Source: Maribacter sp. (GTDB lineage: Bacteria > Bacteroidota > Bacteroidia > Flavobacteriales > Flavobacteriaceae). Taken from it: DNA of 7,175 nucleotides. The stretch spans positions 1 through 7,175 of the forward strand of contig JANQUX010000177.1 of NCBI GenBank assembly GCA_030730545.1, read 5' to 3'. Under the pieces are notes generated by a model. The model did no database searches and was not told the origin of the DNA. It saw only the letters and a program-made list of their open reading frames with translations. How positions within the stretch are numbered: the stretch's first letter is position 1; every line of letters starts with the position of its first letter. Positions 1 to 6,610 of the stretch are shown one piece after another. Both the position numbers and the translations under genes were made by a program.

Positions 1-846
1 TAGCCACTTTTGGGCAAGAGTATGAATTTCAGAAGAATTTTTCAAACCACCCACAATTGATTTTACATCAGGATGTTCTGCAATCTTTTCGATAGCTTCT
101 TTCGTTGGCAATTCCTCTAAATTACCTAGTCTGCCTAAATTATTCCCTGTTAAAACCGAGCTATTACGAACAGCTTCGGGTAGCATATCTACTCCTATTC
201 CTTTTGTACGAATTGGTTTCGGTATTTCGAATAAAGCATCGCCGTTGGCTCTGCAATACCAATTACCACCCATACGTGCCACTAAATCTAACTTCGGGGT
301 ATCTAGATTTCCATCGGCATCTAAAAAGGCTTTTTTTACATGTATCTGAACGACTTTGGCTAGTACTAAATTACCTGCTCCTGGTCCGTCACCCAATGCT
401 ATTACTTGATCTACCACACACTCAAATGCTACGGGAGCCTCTCCTACTCTTGGTGGTTTTACCTTATCACTAGGTACTTGAGTAAAGCCGGCTTTTACAA
501 ACTCATTTACTCCATCACCATACTCGGTACTTGACAAAGACATTTGCTCAACCATGTCATAATTCACGATATTAATTACCGTTTCCTTGACCTCCAAAAC
601 ATTGTCTAAAGTGTGCTTCGTAGTATTGTCACGACCTCTTCTAGAAGGTGAAAAAATCATGATTGGCGGATTTACACTGAATAAATTAAAGTAGCTGAAC
701 GGACTCAAATTAACATTGCCATCTTTATCGATCGTACTGGCAAAACATATTGGTCTTGGTGCCACGGCCGATAATAAATACCCATGTAATTCTTGCTGAG
801 AAATACTGTTTGGATCTATAGAATTGATTTCTTCGTTCTTTGACAT
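1..846 (-). CDS. Flavin reductase family protein (C-terminus cut by window start)
   Basis: The reading frame opens at an ATG (844-846) and runs 282 codons off the left edge without a stop, so only the far C-terminus is missing. Residues about 20-200 have the split-barrel FMN-binding look of the flavin reductase-like (DIM6/NTAB) family: APRPICFAST at 29-38, then NLSPFSYFN at 46-54 and a PPIMIFSPSRRG stretch at 60-71, which in this family contact the flavin. A GDGPGAGN turn lies at 152-159. Proteins of this family bind FMN and either reduce free flavin with NAD(P)H or act as small flavoprotein oxidoreductases; substrate cannot be read from the sequence. The gene begins 31 bp after fahA on the same strand with no terminator between, so it is probably the last visible gene of the tyrosine-degradation transcript. 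Its role in that pathway is unknown. The family assignment is firm, the function is not. Confidence 0.88.
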   Translation of the reverse strand, partial: MSKNEEINSIDPNSISQQELHGYLLSAVAPRPICFASTIDKDGNVNLSPFSYFNLFSVNPPIMIFSPSRRGRDNTTKHTLDNVLEVKETVINIVNYDMVEQMSLSSTEYGDGVNEFVKAGFTQVPSDKVKPPRVGEAPVAFECVVDQVIALGDGPGAGNLVLAKVVQIHVKKAFLDADGNLDTPKLDLVARMGGNWYCRANGDALFEIPKPIRTKGIGVDMLPEAVRNSSVLTGNNLGRLGNLEELPTKEAIEKIAEHPDVKSIVGGLKNSSEIHTLAQKWL

Positions 847-877
847 TATGCTACTATTTAGCTATTTAAAATTTATT

Positions 878-2140
878 TTATTTACTTGGCAAAATGGTTC
901 CGGTTACTTCACCGAATCCTACACGTTTACCTTCTTTTTCTGCAAAACCTCTTATGGTAACCGTATCGTTATCCTCTATAAAAGTACGTTTGCTACCATC
1001 ATTTAATTCAAATGGTTTTTTACCGCCCCAAGAGATTTCTAACAATGATCCGTATGAACTTTCATCTTTGCCAGATATCGTTCCAGATGCCATGACATCG
1101 CCAACATTCAAATTACATCCATTTACGGTATGGTGAGCCAGCTGCTGCATCATATTCCAATACATGTATTTGAAATTAGACTTACTAATGGATGTTTCAC
1201 TTGATGTTTTTGATGACATGCCGACCTCTAACTGAATATCATAATTTTTTTCTCCTTCAAATTTTAAATAGGATAACACCTCTGGTTGTTGCTCTGGACC
1301 TTGAACTTTAAAAGGTTCTAAAGCTTCTAACGTAACGATCCATGGTGACATAGATGATGCAAAGCTTTTTCCTAAAAACGGACCTAAAGGCACATATTCC
1401 CATTTCTGAATATCTCTAGCAGACCAGTCATTGAACAGTACTAAACCGAAAATATGTTCAGCGGCATTTTTTATAGAAACCCGTTCGCCTAGTTCAGTGC
1501 ATTTACCCACTACAAAGCCCATTTCCAATTCAAAATCTAAATTACCTGAAGCTTTAAAAACTGGAACTTCCATATCATTGGTTTTCACTTGCCCCATTGG
1601 CCTGTGAATATCAGTACCGCTCACCACAATTGACGATGCACGACCATGATACCCTACCGGAATATGCCTCCAATTTGGCAATAAGGCATTCTCTGGATCA
1701 CGGAACATTTTACCCACATTGGTAGCATGCTCTATACTTGAATAGAAATCTGTATAATCACCAACGCGCACAGGCAAATGCATTTTTGCATCTTGCTGCG
1801 ACACAAAAACTTCTGGATGATTTTTCAGCGGAGAATTCTCAGAAACTAATAAATTCTGAATATCTAATCGGACTTTATTCGTTATTTTCTTTCCTAATGC
1901 GATAAAGTCATTTAAGGTTTTCTGTCGAAAATAAGTAGCGCTGATTTCTAATAAACCTAATTCTGATACTTCTGCTAAATCAACTATCTGTTCGCCAATG
2001 GCGATTCCTGCTTTTGGGGCTTCATCATAAACCGAGAATATTCCAAAAGGGAGATTATAGATAGAAAAATCTGAGTTTTCGGGTATTGAAACCCATGTAT
2101 TAAGTGTTGTCAAGTTTTTGCTTATTTCTGTTATAACCAA
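878..2140 (-). CDS. fahA: Fumarylacetoacetase
   Basis: Hydrolyses 4-fumarylacetoacetate to fumarate and acetoacetate, the last step of tyrosine breakdown, in the cytoplasm. The 420 residues match the usual length of the animal-type enzyme, with an N-terminal FAH domain (about 15-125) and a catalytic C-terminal domain. Residues known from mouse FAH can be placed with a near-constant offset: metal ligands D131, E204, E206 and D238; catalytic H138 in DFYSSIEHATNVG; R242, Q245 and K258; T354 in SGTISG; and E368. The frame has no ATG near its beginning. The first possible start is TTG at 2140, overlapping the hmgA stop by 10 bp; a second TTG at 2113 (residue 10) follows an A-rich stretch and would leave a 17-bp gap. 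Homology begins near W16, so either start would give a complete enzyme. The tight spacing to hmgA suggests co-transcription and perhaps translational coupling. Confidence 0.96.
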   Translation of the reverse strand: MVITEISKNLTTLNTWVSIPENSDFSIYNLPFGIFSVYDEAPKAGIAIGEQIVDLAEVSELGLLEISATYFRQKTLNDFIALGKKITNKVRLDIQNLLVSENSPLKNHPEVFVSQQDAKMHLPVRVGDYTDFYSSIEHATNVGKMFRDPENALLPNWRHIPVGYHGRASSIVVSGTDIHRPMGQVKTNDMEVPVFKASGNLDFELEMGFVVGKCTELGERVSIKNAAEHIFGLVLFNDWSARDIQKWEYVPLGPFLGKSFASSMSPWIVTLEALEPFKVQGPEQQPEVLSYLKFEGEKNYDIQLEVGMSSKTSSETSISKSNFKYMYWNMMQQLAHHTVNGCNLNVGDVMASGTISGKDESSYGSLLEISWGGKKPFELNDGSKRTFIEDNDTVTIRGFAEKEGKRVGFGEVTGTILPSK

Positions 2141-3285
2141 GATTGATAATAATCTCCGTCATCTAATTTCATTGCATTTTCAGTAACCATTAATGGCTTA
2201 AAAGTGTCTATCATAACCGCTAGTTCTTCTGAACCTTTTTGACCTATGCTACGCTCAGCCGCACCTGGGTGCGGACCGTGAGGTATACCTGCAGGATGCA
2301 GAGATATATTACCTGGCTTCACGCCGTTTCTGCTCATAAAATCTCCATCAACATAATACAGCATTTCATCAGAATCTATATTCGAATGATTGTATGGTGC
2401 TGGTATCGACAGTGGATGATAATCGTACAACCTTGGTACAAAAGAGCAAATTACAAAGGCATTTGTCTCAAATGTTTGGTGTACTGGTGGCGGTTGATGA
2501 ACCCTACCTGTAATGGGTTCAAAATTGTGAATAGAGAATCCGTATGGGAAATTATATCCATCCCAACCTACAACATCAAAAGGATGCCCAATGTAGACCA
2601 TTTCATGCATGACCCCTTGCTTCTTCACTTTTATCAAGTGCTCATCAGTATCGGTAAACGTTTCTAAATTCTGTGGTAATTTATAATCGCGCTCACAAAA
2701 CGGAGAATGCTCTAATAATTGTCCGAACCAATTACGGTATCTCTTAGGAGTATAAATAGGAGAAAATGATTCTGCATACAGAATGCGATTGTCTTCTGTA
2801 TCAAAATCTATCTGATAAATAGTACCTCTCGGAATTATTAAATAGTCTCCGTATTCAAAGGGAATCTGCCCAAAAATAGTTCTTAATACACCAGTACCTT
2901 TATGAATGAACAACATTTCATCGGCATCGGTATTCTTATAGAAATACTCGCGTAACGATTTTCTAGGTGCAGCTACGCCAATAATAATATCGCTATTCAC
3001 CAAAAGTGGTTCTCTAGCTTCTAAAAAATCATCTTTTGCCGGAGCATTAAAACTGACCAACTTCAATGATCGTATATTTTTCTCTAAAGCAATTTTCGGA
3101 GAAACATCGGTACTCTTTAATATCTCTTTGACCATTGTTGGTCTATTGTGGTGATATAATAAAGAGGACATACCGTCAAACCCTATAGTACCGAACAATT
3201 GTTCTGAATACAATTCACCATTTGGTTTTCTAAACTGCGTGTGCCTTTTAGGTGGCATCGCTCCTTGTTTATGATATATAGGCAT
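2131..3285 (-). CDS. hmgA: Homogentisate 1,2-dioxygenase (short Bacteroidota type)
   Basis: Fe(II) cupin dioxygenase that opens the homogentisate ring to 4-maleylacetoacetate using O2. At 384 residues it is shorter than the roughly 430-445 of the human and Pseudomonas enzymes. The N-terminal hallmark HTQFRKPNGELYSEQLFGTIGFDG (15-38) is present, followed by a first cupin-like half (about 95-180) and the catalytic cupin half (about 235-345). Likely iron ligands are H300 in PYNHSN, E307 in SDEML and H336 in PHGPHPG, equivalent to human H335, E341 and H371; H263 or H269 may be the active-site base. The spacing from the first His to Glu is one residue longer than in the human protein. The ATG at 3285 is chosen because the residues right after it are already family-like. 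The gene sits 152 bp downstream of hppD and overlaps or abuts fahA, which fits its product feeding the later steps. Confidence 0.94.
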   Translation of the reverse strand: MPIYHKQGAMPPKRHTQFRKPNGELYSEQLFGTIGFDGMSSLLYHHNRPTMVKEILKSTDVSPKIALEKNIRSLKLVSFNAPAKDDFLEAREPLLVNSDIIIGVAAPRKSLREYFYKNTDADEMLFIHKGTGVLRTIFGQIPFEYGDYLIIPRGTIYQIDFDTEDNRILYAESFSPIYTPKRYRNWFGQLLEHSPFCERDYKLPQNLETFTDTDEHLIKVKKQGVMHEMVYIGHPFDVVGWDGYNFPYGFSIHNFEPITGRVHQPPPVHQTFETNAFVICSFVPRLYDYHPLSIPAPYNHSNIDSDEMLYYVDGDFMSRNGVKPGNISLHPAGIPHGPHPGAAERSIGQKGSEELAVMIDTFKPLMVTENAMKLDDGDYYQSWL

Positions 3286-3300
3286 ATGAGTTCGTTTTAG

Positions 3301-3311
3301 TTGATGATCAA
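3301..3311. promoter_or_regulatory. Short palindrome and weak -7-like box upstream of hmgA
   Basis: TTGATGATCAA is a 5-1-5 inverted repeat 16 bp upstream of the hmgA start. On the minus strand it overlaps TAATCTTG, one mismatch from the Bacteroidota -7 consensus TAnnTTTG, but I see no properly spaced -33 TTG. It may be an hmgA promoter with an operator, which would matter if the hairpin upstream does end hppD transcription. The palindrome is short enough to be chance. Confidence 0.25.
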
Positions 3312-3348
3312 GATTATATACTTCGAGGTTTGCATTGAAATATTAGAA

Positions 3349-3383
3349 ATAAATACCTCAAGAACTAGCCTCGAGGTATTTAT
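3349..3383 (-). terminator. Hairpin between hppD and hmgA, possible terminator or attenuator
   Basis: Two perfect 11-bp arms, ATAAATACCTC (3349-3359) and GAGGTATTTAT (3373-3383), enclose a 13-nt loop. On the minus strand the stem lies 55 bp after the hppD stop and is followed by a T-rich run (TTCTAATATTTC), so it could end or dampen hppD transcription ahead of hmgA. The lower half of the stem is all A/T and there is no unbroken T tract, so termination may be partial. A symmetric protein-binding site is the alternative. Confidence 0.5.
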
Positions 3384-3437
3384 AGTTACTTCCTTTAAAA
3401 ATAATCTATTTTAAGATTGTCAAGAAATTTGTTGAAC

Positions 3438-4568
3438 CTATAAAGTTCCTCTTAATTCTTGCTCACGCTCAATTGCTTCAAATAATGCCTTGAAATTTCC
3501 TTTTCCGAAAGAAGTAGCTCCTTTACGTTGAATAATTTCAAAAAACATTGTTGGTCTTGCTTGAACAGTTTTAGTGAAAATCTGAAGTAAATATCCTTCA
3601 TCATCACGATCCACCAAAATACCTAATTTTCTTAACGATTCGATATCCTCATCAATCTCACCAACTCTTTCTGTCAAAACATCATAATACGTTGTTGGTA
3701 TCGTTAAAAACTCAACCCCTCTATTTTTTAAATCGGTTACCGTTTTTACGATATTATCTGTTGCTACGGCAATATGCTGAACACCTTCACCTTCGTAGAA
3801 TTCTAAATACTCATCTACTTGAGATTTTTTCATACCTGGTGCCGGTTCGTTGATCGGGAACTTAATACGACCGTTACCATTACTCATTACCTTACTCATT
3901 AATGCCGTAAAATCTGTAGAGATATCTTTATCATCGAACGACATAATTTGTTTGAAGCCCATAACATTAGCATAGAAATCTACCCAATAGTTCATTTGAC
4001 CTTCATGTACATTACCTACCATATGATCTACAAATTTTAAACCTGTAGATGTTGGCTGGTAATCACTTTCCCATTTTTGGTAACCTGGTAAAAATGTACC
4101 GTTGTAATCTTTACGCTCTACAAAAACGTGAACTACCTCACCGTAAGAATAGATACCAGAAGTAACTACTTTACCGTGTTCATCTTTTTCTGTTTTAGGC
4201 TCCATATAACTTTTGGCTCCTCTTTTCATCGCTTCATTGTAAGCATACGTAGCATCGTCTACCCATAGCGCAGTAACTTTTACTCCGTCACCATGTTTAT
4301 CAATATGTCTACCCACATCAGTGCCACTTTTAAGAGGAGATGTCAATACCAGTCTTATCTTATCTTGCTCTAAAACATAAGACTCATATTCTCTACTACC
4401 AGTCTCTAAACCTTTATAGGCTAAAGATTTGAAGCCGAATGCAGTTTTGTAATAATGTGCCGCTTGTTTAGAATTACTTACGTATAACTCTAAATAATCT
4501 GTACCGTTAATAGGCATAAAATCTTGTGCCTCTTTGTGTTTGTTTTCTGCTTTTGTTGCTGTTGACAT
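3438..4568 (-). CDS. hppD: 4-hydroxyphenylpyruvate dioxygenase
   Basis: Fe(II)-dependent, non-2-oxoglutarate dioxygenase that converts 4-hydroxyphenylpyruvate and O2 to homogentisate and CO2. The 376 residues form two vicinal-oxygen-chelate (glyoxalase-like) halves, about 20-155 and 175-350. The iron ligands are H182 in KFVDHMVGN, H265 in GVQHIA and E344 in MFFEIIQR, closely matching the spacing of human H183, H266 and E349. The INEPAPG motif (239-245) and the C-terminal FGKGNFKALFEAIEREQELRG tail (residues 354-374), which closes over the active site, are also present. The ATG at 4568 is preceded by an A-rich leader typical of flavobacterial starts. The gene lies 61 bp after the aminotransferase that would supply its substrate. 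An inverted repeat in that gap resembles the MarR operator candidate farther upstream, so hppD may have its own regulated promoter as well as readthrough. Confidence 0.97.
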   Translation of the reverse strand: MSTATKAENKHKEAQDFMPINGTDYLELYVSNSKQAAHYYKTAFGFKSLAYKGLETGSREYESYVLEQDKIRLVLTSPLKSGTDVGRHIDKHGDGVKVTALWVDDATYAYNEAMKRGAKSYMEPKTEKDEHGKVVTSGIYSYGEVVHVFVERKDYNGTFLPGYQKWESDYQPTSTGLKFVDHMVGNVHEGQMNYWVDFYANVMGFKQIMSFDDKDISTDFTALMSKVMSNGNGRIKFPINEPAPGMKKSQVDEYLEFYEGEGVQHIAVATDNIVKTVTDLKNRGVEFLTIPTTYYDVLTERVGEIDEDIESLRKLGILVDRDDEGYLLQIFTKTVQARPTMFFEIIQRKGATSFGKGNFKALFEAIEREQELRGTL

Positions 4569-4599
4569 ATTGTTGAGTTTTATTTTTGTTTTATTAATC

Positions 4600-4613
4600 G
4601 TTGCTTCTGCAAC
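4600..4613. promoter_or_regulatory. Inverted repeat upstream of hppD, candidate MarR operator
   Basis: GTTGC-TTCT-GCAAC is a perfect 5-4-5 inverted repeat 31 bp upstream of the hppD start. It shares GTTGC-N5-CAAC with the larger repeat at 5789-5814, and the two 18-bp cores agree at 12 positions. The common half-sites make a shared regulator likely. As RNA it could also form a small hairpin, but no T tract follows it on the minus strand, so it is a poor terminator for the aminotransferase gene. Confidence 0.5.
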
Positions 4614-4629
4614 ATATAGTATAAAAAAA

Positions 4630-5736
4630 TTATGCTGTGGTCGTTTGGGTTTTCATTAGTACTTCTAAAGCTGCTAAAAGTGCTTTGTTCGCCTCTCTTA
4701 CCCCGAATGAAATTCTCACCTTACCCGGAGCACCAAAAACACCTACGGGTCTCACCATAATACCACGTTGCTCTAAAAACGCAGTAAATTCCATATCATT
4801 GATTGGCGGGTCTATTAATACAAAATTACCTTGTGTTGGCCAGTACTTTATGTGTAAAGCATCAAGTCCGTTCAAAACAAACCTTCTTTCCTCTTTCACC
4901 AATGCCACAGTTTTATGAACAAAATCTACATCTTCAAGTGCTGCAATTGCACCTTCTAATGCTAAAGATGACAATAAGAATGGCTTACATATTTTACGCA
5001 TGTAATTACTGATTTCTACAGGTGCATAGCAATACCCTACGCGCAGACCTGCCAAACCATAAGTCTTAGAAAAACTATTAATGGCAATTACATTTTTACC
5101 TTCTACTACAAATGGAACTCCTGATGTGTAATCTTCAGCTTCCGCAAAATGCCTGTAAACCTCATCTAACACCAAAATAACATGCTCTGGTAACTTATCT
5201 ATAAAATTTCTCAAGTCTGCCATTGGAATATAATTTCCTGACGGATTGTTAGGCGATGCTAGAAATACCAACTTCGTTCTATCGGTAATTGCTTCTAAAA
5301 TACCTTCTAAATTGTAATCGTAATTCTCGGTCATGGGTACATTGATCGCCTTTGCCCCCATCCAACGTGTAAATGCGGTGTACGGAAGAAAACATGGCTG
5401 ACTCACAATAACCTCATCACCTTCACTTAAAAATGCCTTAGAAATCATATCTATAATTTCAGAACCACTATTTGCAGTAATAAAATTATCTGCAGCTAAG
5501 ACTCCGTCAAAATCCTTCACCAAGGCATCACGTAATCTACTATCTGTATTATCTGGGTAGTAACTTAAATCATCTAGAGTTTTTGCTAAAGCTTCTTTCA
5601 CTTTTGGTGAATACCCTAACGGATTTTCGTTCGACGAAAGCTTGTGCACCGTTACACCATCGGGCATAACAATTTTCTTACCTCCACCTTTATAGGTACT
5701 ATCTTCTAAAATATAGTTCTTGAAACATAGTTGCAT
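4630..5736 (-). CDS. HisC-like PLP aminotransferase, probable tyrosine/aromatic aminotransferase
   Basis: Fold-type I, class I/II aminotransferase of 368 residues, in the histidinol-phosphate aminotransferase subgroup. Visible landmarks are LSSNENPLG (33-41), YYPD (59-62), NSGSE (89-93), SPNNPSG (161-167), D191 and Y194 in LDEVYRHF, the Schiff-base lysine K224 in SFSKTYGLAGLRVGY, R232, and R341 in VRISFG for the substrate carboxylate. By fold alone it would be called hisC, but there are no histidine genes here; it is first in a run leading to hppD, hmgA and fahA. I therefore infer that it transaminates tyrosine (and perhaps phenylalanine) to the 2-oxo acid that HppD uses. The ATG at 5736 faces the divergent marR gene across a 120-bp control region. 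A true HisC, or an enzyme with both activities, cannot be excluded from sequence. Confidence 0.9.
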   Translation of the reverse strand: MQLCFKNYILEDSTYKGGGKKIVMPDGVTVHKLSSNENPLGYSPKVKEALAKTLDDLSYYPDNTDSRLRDALVKDFDGVLAADNFITANSGSEIIDMISKAFLSEGDEVIVSQPCFLPYTAFTRWMGAKAINVPMTENYDYNLEGILEAITDRTKLVFLASPNNPSGNYIPMADLRNFIDKLPEHVILVLDEVYRHFAEAEDYTSGVPFVVEGKNVIAINSFSKTYGLAGLRVGYCYAPVEISNYMRKICKPFLLSSLALEGAIAALEDVDFVHKTVALVKEERRFVLNGLDALHIKYWPTQGNFVLIDPPINDMEFTAFLEQRGIMVRPVGVFGAPGKVRISFGVREANKALLAALEVLMKTQTTTA

Positions 5737-5788
5737 ATATCTTCTTCTTTAGAGCATTTTGTCAGTAGTAAAAATACACTTTTTTTTG

Positions 5789-5814
5789 AATATTGTTGCA
5801 TTAACAACAATATT
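5789..5814. promoter_or_regulatory. Perfect 10-6-10 inverted repeat, candidate MarR operator
   Basis: AATATTGTTG (5789-5798) and CAACAATATT (5805-5814) are exact reverse complements separated by CATTAA. The repeat sits 53 bp upstream of the aminotransferase start and 43 bp upstream of the marR ATG, in the only divergent gap of the window. MarR dimers classically bind such palindromes between their own gene and a divergent target operon. It is not a terminator, since genes diverge from it. The core GTTGC-N5-CAAC returns upstream of hppD. Confidence 0.72.
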
Positions 5815-5829
5815 AACGATAAACTCCGT

Positions 5830-5837
5830 TACTTTTG
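5830..5837 (+). promoter_or_regulatory. Possible -7 box of the marR promoter
   Basis: TACTTTTG is an exact match to the Bacteroidota -7 consensus TAnnTTTG. It would start transcription a few bases before the marR ATG, giving a leader of roughly 10-15 nt. No TTG lies at the expected -33 distance; the nearest is inside the inverted repeat, about 31 bp away. If this promoter is used, the GGAGG at 5837-5841 would be at or before the RNA start and could not act as a ribosome binding site. Confidence 0.35.
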
Positions 5838-5856
5838 GAGGAATAACATTTGGATT

Positions 5857-6303
5857 ATGGACAGGACGGAAGGATTCGGAGTATATATTGATCGTACCCT
5901 TAAAAAGGTTCAAAGCACCTTTTTACAGGTATTTGCAGAGAACAATATTGATTTGACGATTGAGCAATGGGTAATATTACAACGGGTACATTTAGAAGGT
6001 AAAGATGCTTCTCAAGCCGATATTGCCAAATCTAACTTCAGAAATAGGGCTACAACTTCTCGAGTTATTAGCGGACTTTGTAAAAAAGGGCTGTTAAGAA
6101 AGTCTAGATTCAGAGATGATCAAAAAAGATATAAATTGGTGATTACAGATGAAGGGTCTGCATTGATCACCCAGGTAATGCCATTTATTAAAGATTTACG
6201 AAAAGTTAGTACACTGGGTATCACCGAAGAAGAGTTCGAAATTTTCTATAAAGTTCTTGATCAACTATGGGAAAATTTCGATCAATATGAGGGTCGTTCA
6301 TAG
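5857..6303 (+). CDS. MarR-family transcriptional regulator
   Basis: Winged helix-turn-helix protein of 148 residues, the normal size for MarR. The N-terminal helix (about 5-30) and C-terminal helix (about 122-143) would form the dimer interface. The DNA-binding part runs from about 33 to 100: LTIEQWVILQRV, ASQADIAKSNF, the recognition helix region RATTSRVISGLCKKGLL (64-80), and the wing RFRDDQKRYKLVITDEG (84-100). The frame is open back to a TTG at 5731, but that would run through the operator and overlap the divergent start codon, and the extra residues look non-coding. The ATG at 5857 begins right where family similarity begins; GGAGG lies 15 bp upstream, rather far for a ribosome site. Divergent placement suggests it controls the tyrosine cluster, probably in response to an aromatic intermediate such as 4-hydroxyphenylpyruvate or homogentisate; the ligand is inference. 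Confidence 0.92.
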   Translation: MDRTEGFGVYIDRTLKKVQSTFLQVFAENNIDLTIEQWVILQRVHLEGKDASQADIAKSNFRNRATTSRVISGLCKKGLLRKSRFRDDQKRYKLVITDEGSALITQVMPFIKDLRKVSTLGITEEEFEIFYKVLDQLWENFDQYEGRS

Positions 6304-6374
6304 CGGGATTATAATACAAAAAAGAAATAATGAAAATTTTGTTGATTTTGGTTTTACCAGTCTATAAAAATCAC

Positions 6375-6382
6375 TAAGTTTG
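6375..6382 (+). promoter_or_regulatory. -7 box of the tRNA-Arg promoter
   Basis: TAAGTTTG is an exact match to the Bacteroidota -7 consensus TAnnTTTG. It lies 25 bp before the mature tRNA 5' end. A TTTTG at 6346-6350 is the best -33 candidate, at a slightly long spacing of 24 bp. The rest of the 104-bp gap after marR shows no gene and no clear marR terminator. Confidence 0.6.
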
Positions 6383-6407
6383 CACCCACATTTGAAAAAA
6401 TGGTGTC

Positions 6408-6481
6408 GGTCGCATAGCTCAGCTGGATAGAGCATCTGCCTTCTAAGCAGACGGTCGGAGGTTCGAATCCTCCTGCGATCA
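6408..6481 (+). tRNA. tRNA-Arg (anticodon UCU)
   Basis: A 74-nt cloverleaf folds without gaps. The acceptor stem is GGTCGCA (6408-6414) with TGCGATC (6474-6480), containing one G-U pair. The D arm is GCTC/GAGC, and the anticodon stem TCTGC/GCAGA encloses loop CTTCTAA with anticodon TCT at 6442-6444, reading AGA. A 5-nt variable loop precedes the T arm GGAGG-TTCGAAT-CCTCC. The discriminator base is A at 6481. CCA is not encoded and must be added afterwards. It is a single tRNA with its own promoter and terminator. Confidence 0.97.
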
Positions 6482-6494
6482 CATATAAACAAAG

Positions 6495-6527
6495 GGGTTA
6501 TACGTTTTTAACGTGTAACCCTTTTTT
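6495..6527 (+). terminator. Intrinsic terminator of tRNA-Arg
   Basis: GGGTTATACGT (6495-6505) pairs with ACGTGTAACCC (6511-6521) around loop TTTTA, with one wobble pair, and is followed by six T residues. It begins 14 bp after the tRNA. A preceding AAACAAA and following TTGTTT extend the symmetry, so it might also work in the other direction. Confidence 0.88.
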
Positions 6528-6532
6528 GTTTG

Positions 6533-6552
6533 TGCAGAAAATTTGCAGAAAA
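6533..6552. repeat. Tandem TGCAGAAAA motif downstream of the tRNA
   Basis: TGCAGAAAA occurs at 6533-6541 and again at 6544-6552, with two bases between. Such short repeats directly after a tRNA terminator can be recombinase arm sites of an integrated element, but there is no integrase here and two 9-mers in AT-rich DNA are weak evidence. The rest of 6528-6610 shows only A/T-rich leader sequence of the next gene. Confidence 0.3.
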
Positions 6553-6610
6553 AGTTATGTTTTTTGGTTTCCAGTCATTGAATACATTTTTAACCTTTAA
6601 TACATAACAA

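Noticed and set aside
105..473. 122-codon plus-strand open frame within the flavin reductase gene
   Set aside because: It is antisense to a clearly coding gene, with a Leu/Tyr-rich low-information sequence and no recognisable domain.
2239..2667. 142-codon plus-strand open frame within hmgA
   Set aside because: It is antisense to the conserved catalytic half of hmgA and looks like a shadow frame.
4600..4613. Terminator for the aminotransferase gene
   Set aside because: The stem is only 5 bp and no T tract follows it on the minus strand; the T run there precedes the stem. An operator is the better reading.
5731..5856. TTG-started N-terminal extension of the MarR protein (42 extra residues)
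   Set aside because: It would read through the inverted repeat, overlap the divergent aminotransferase start codon and add residues unlike the family. ATG 5857 fits better.
6298..6492. Open frame of 64 codons on the minus strand, including RRRIRTSDRLLRRQ
   Set aside because: It is antisense to the tRNA-Arg; the peptide is the typical spurious translation of a tRNA complement.
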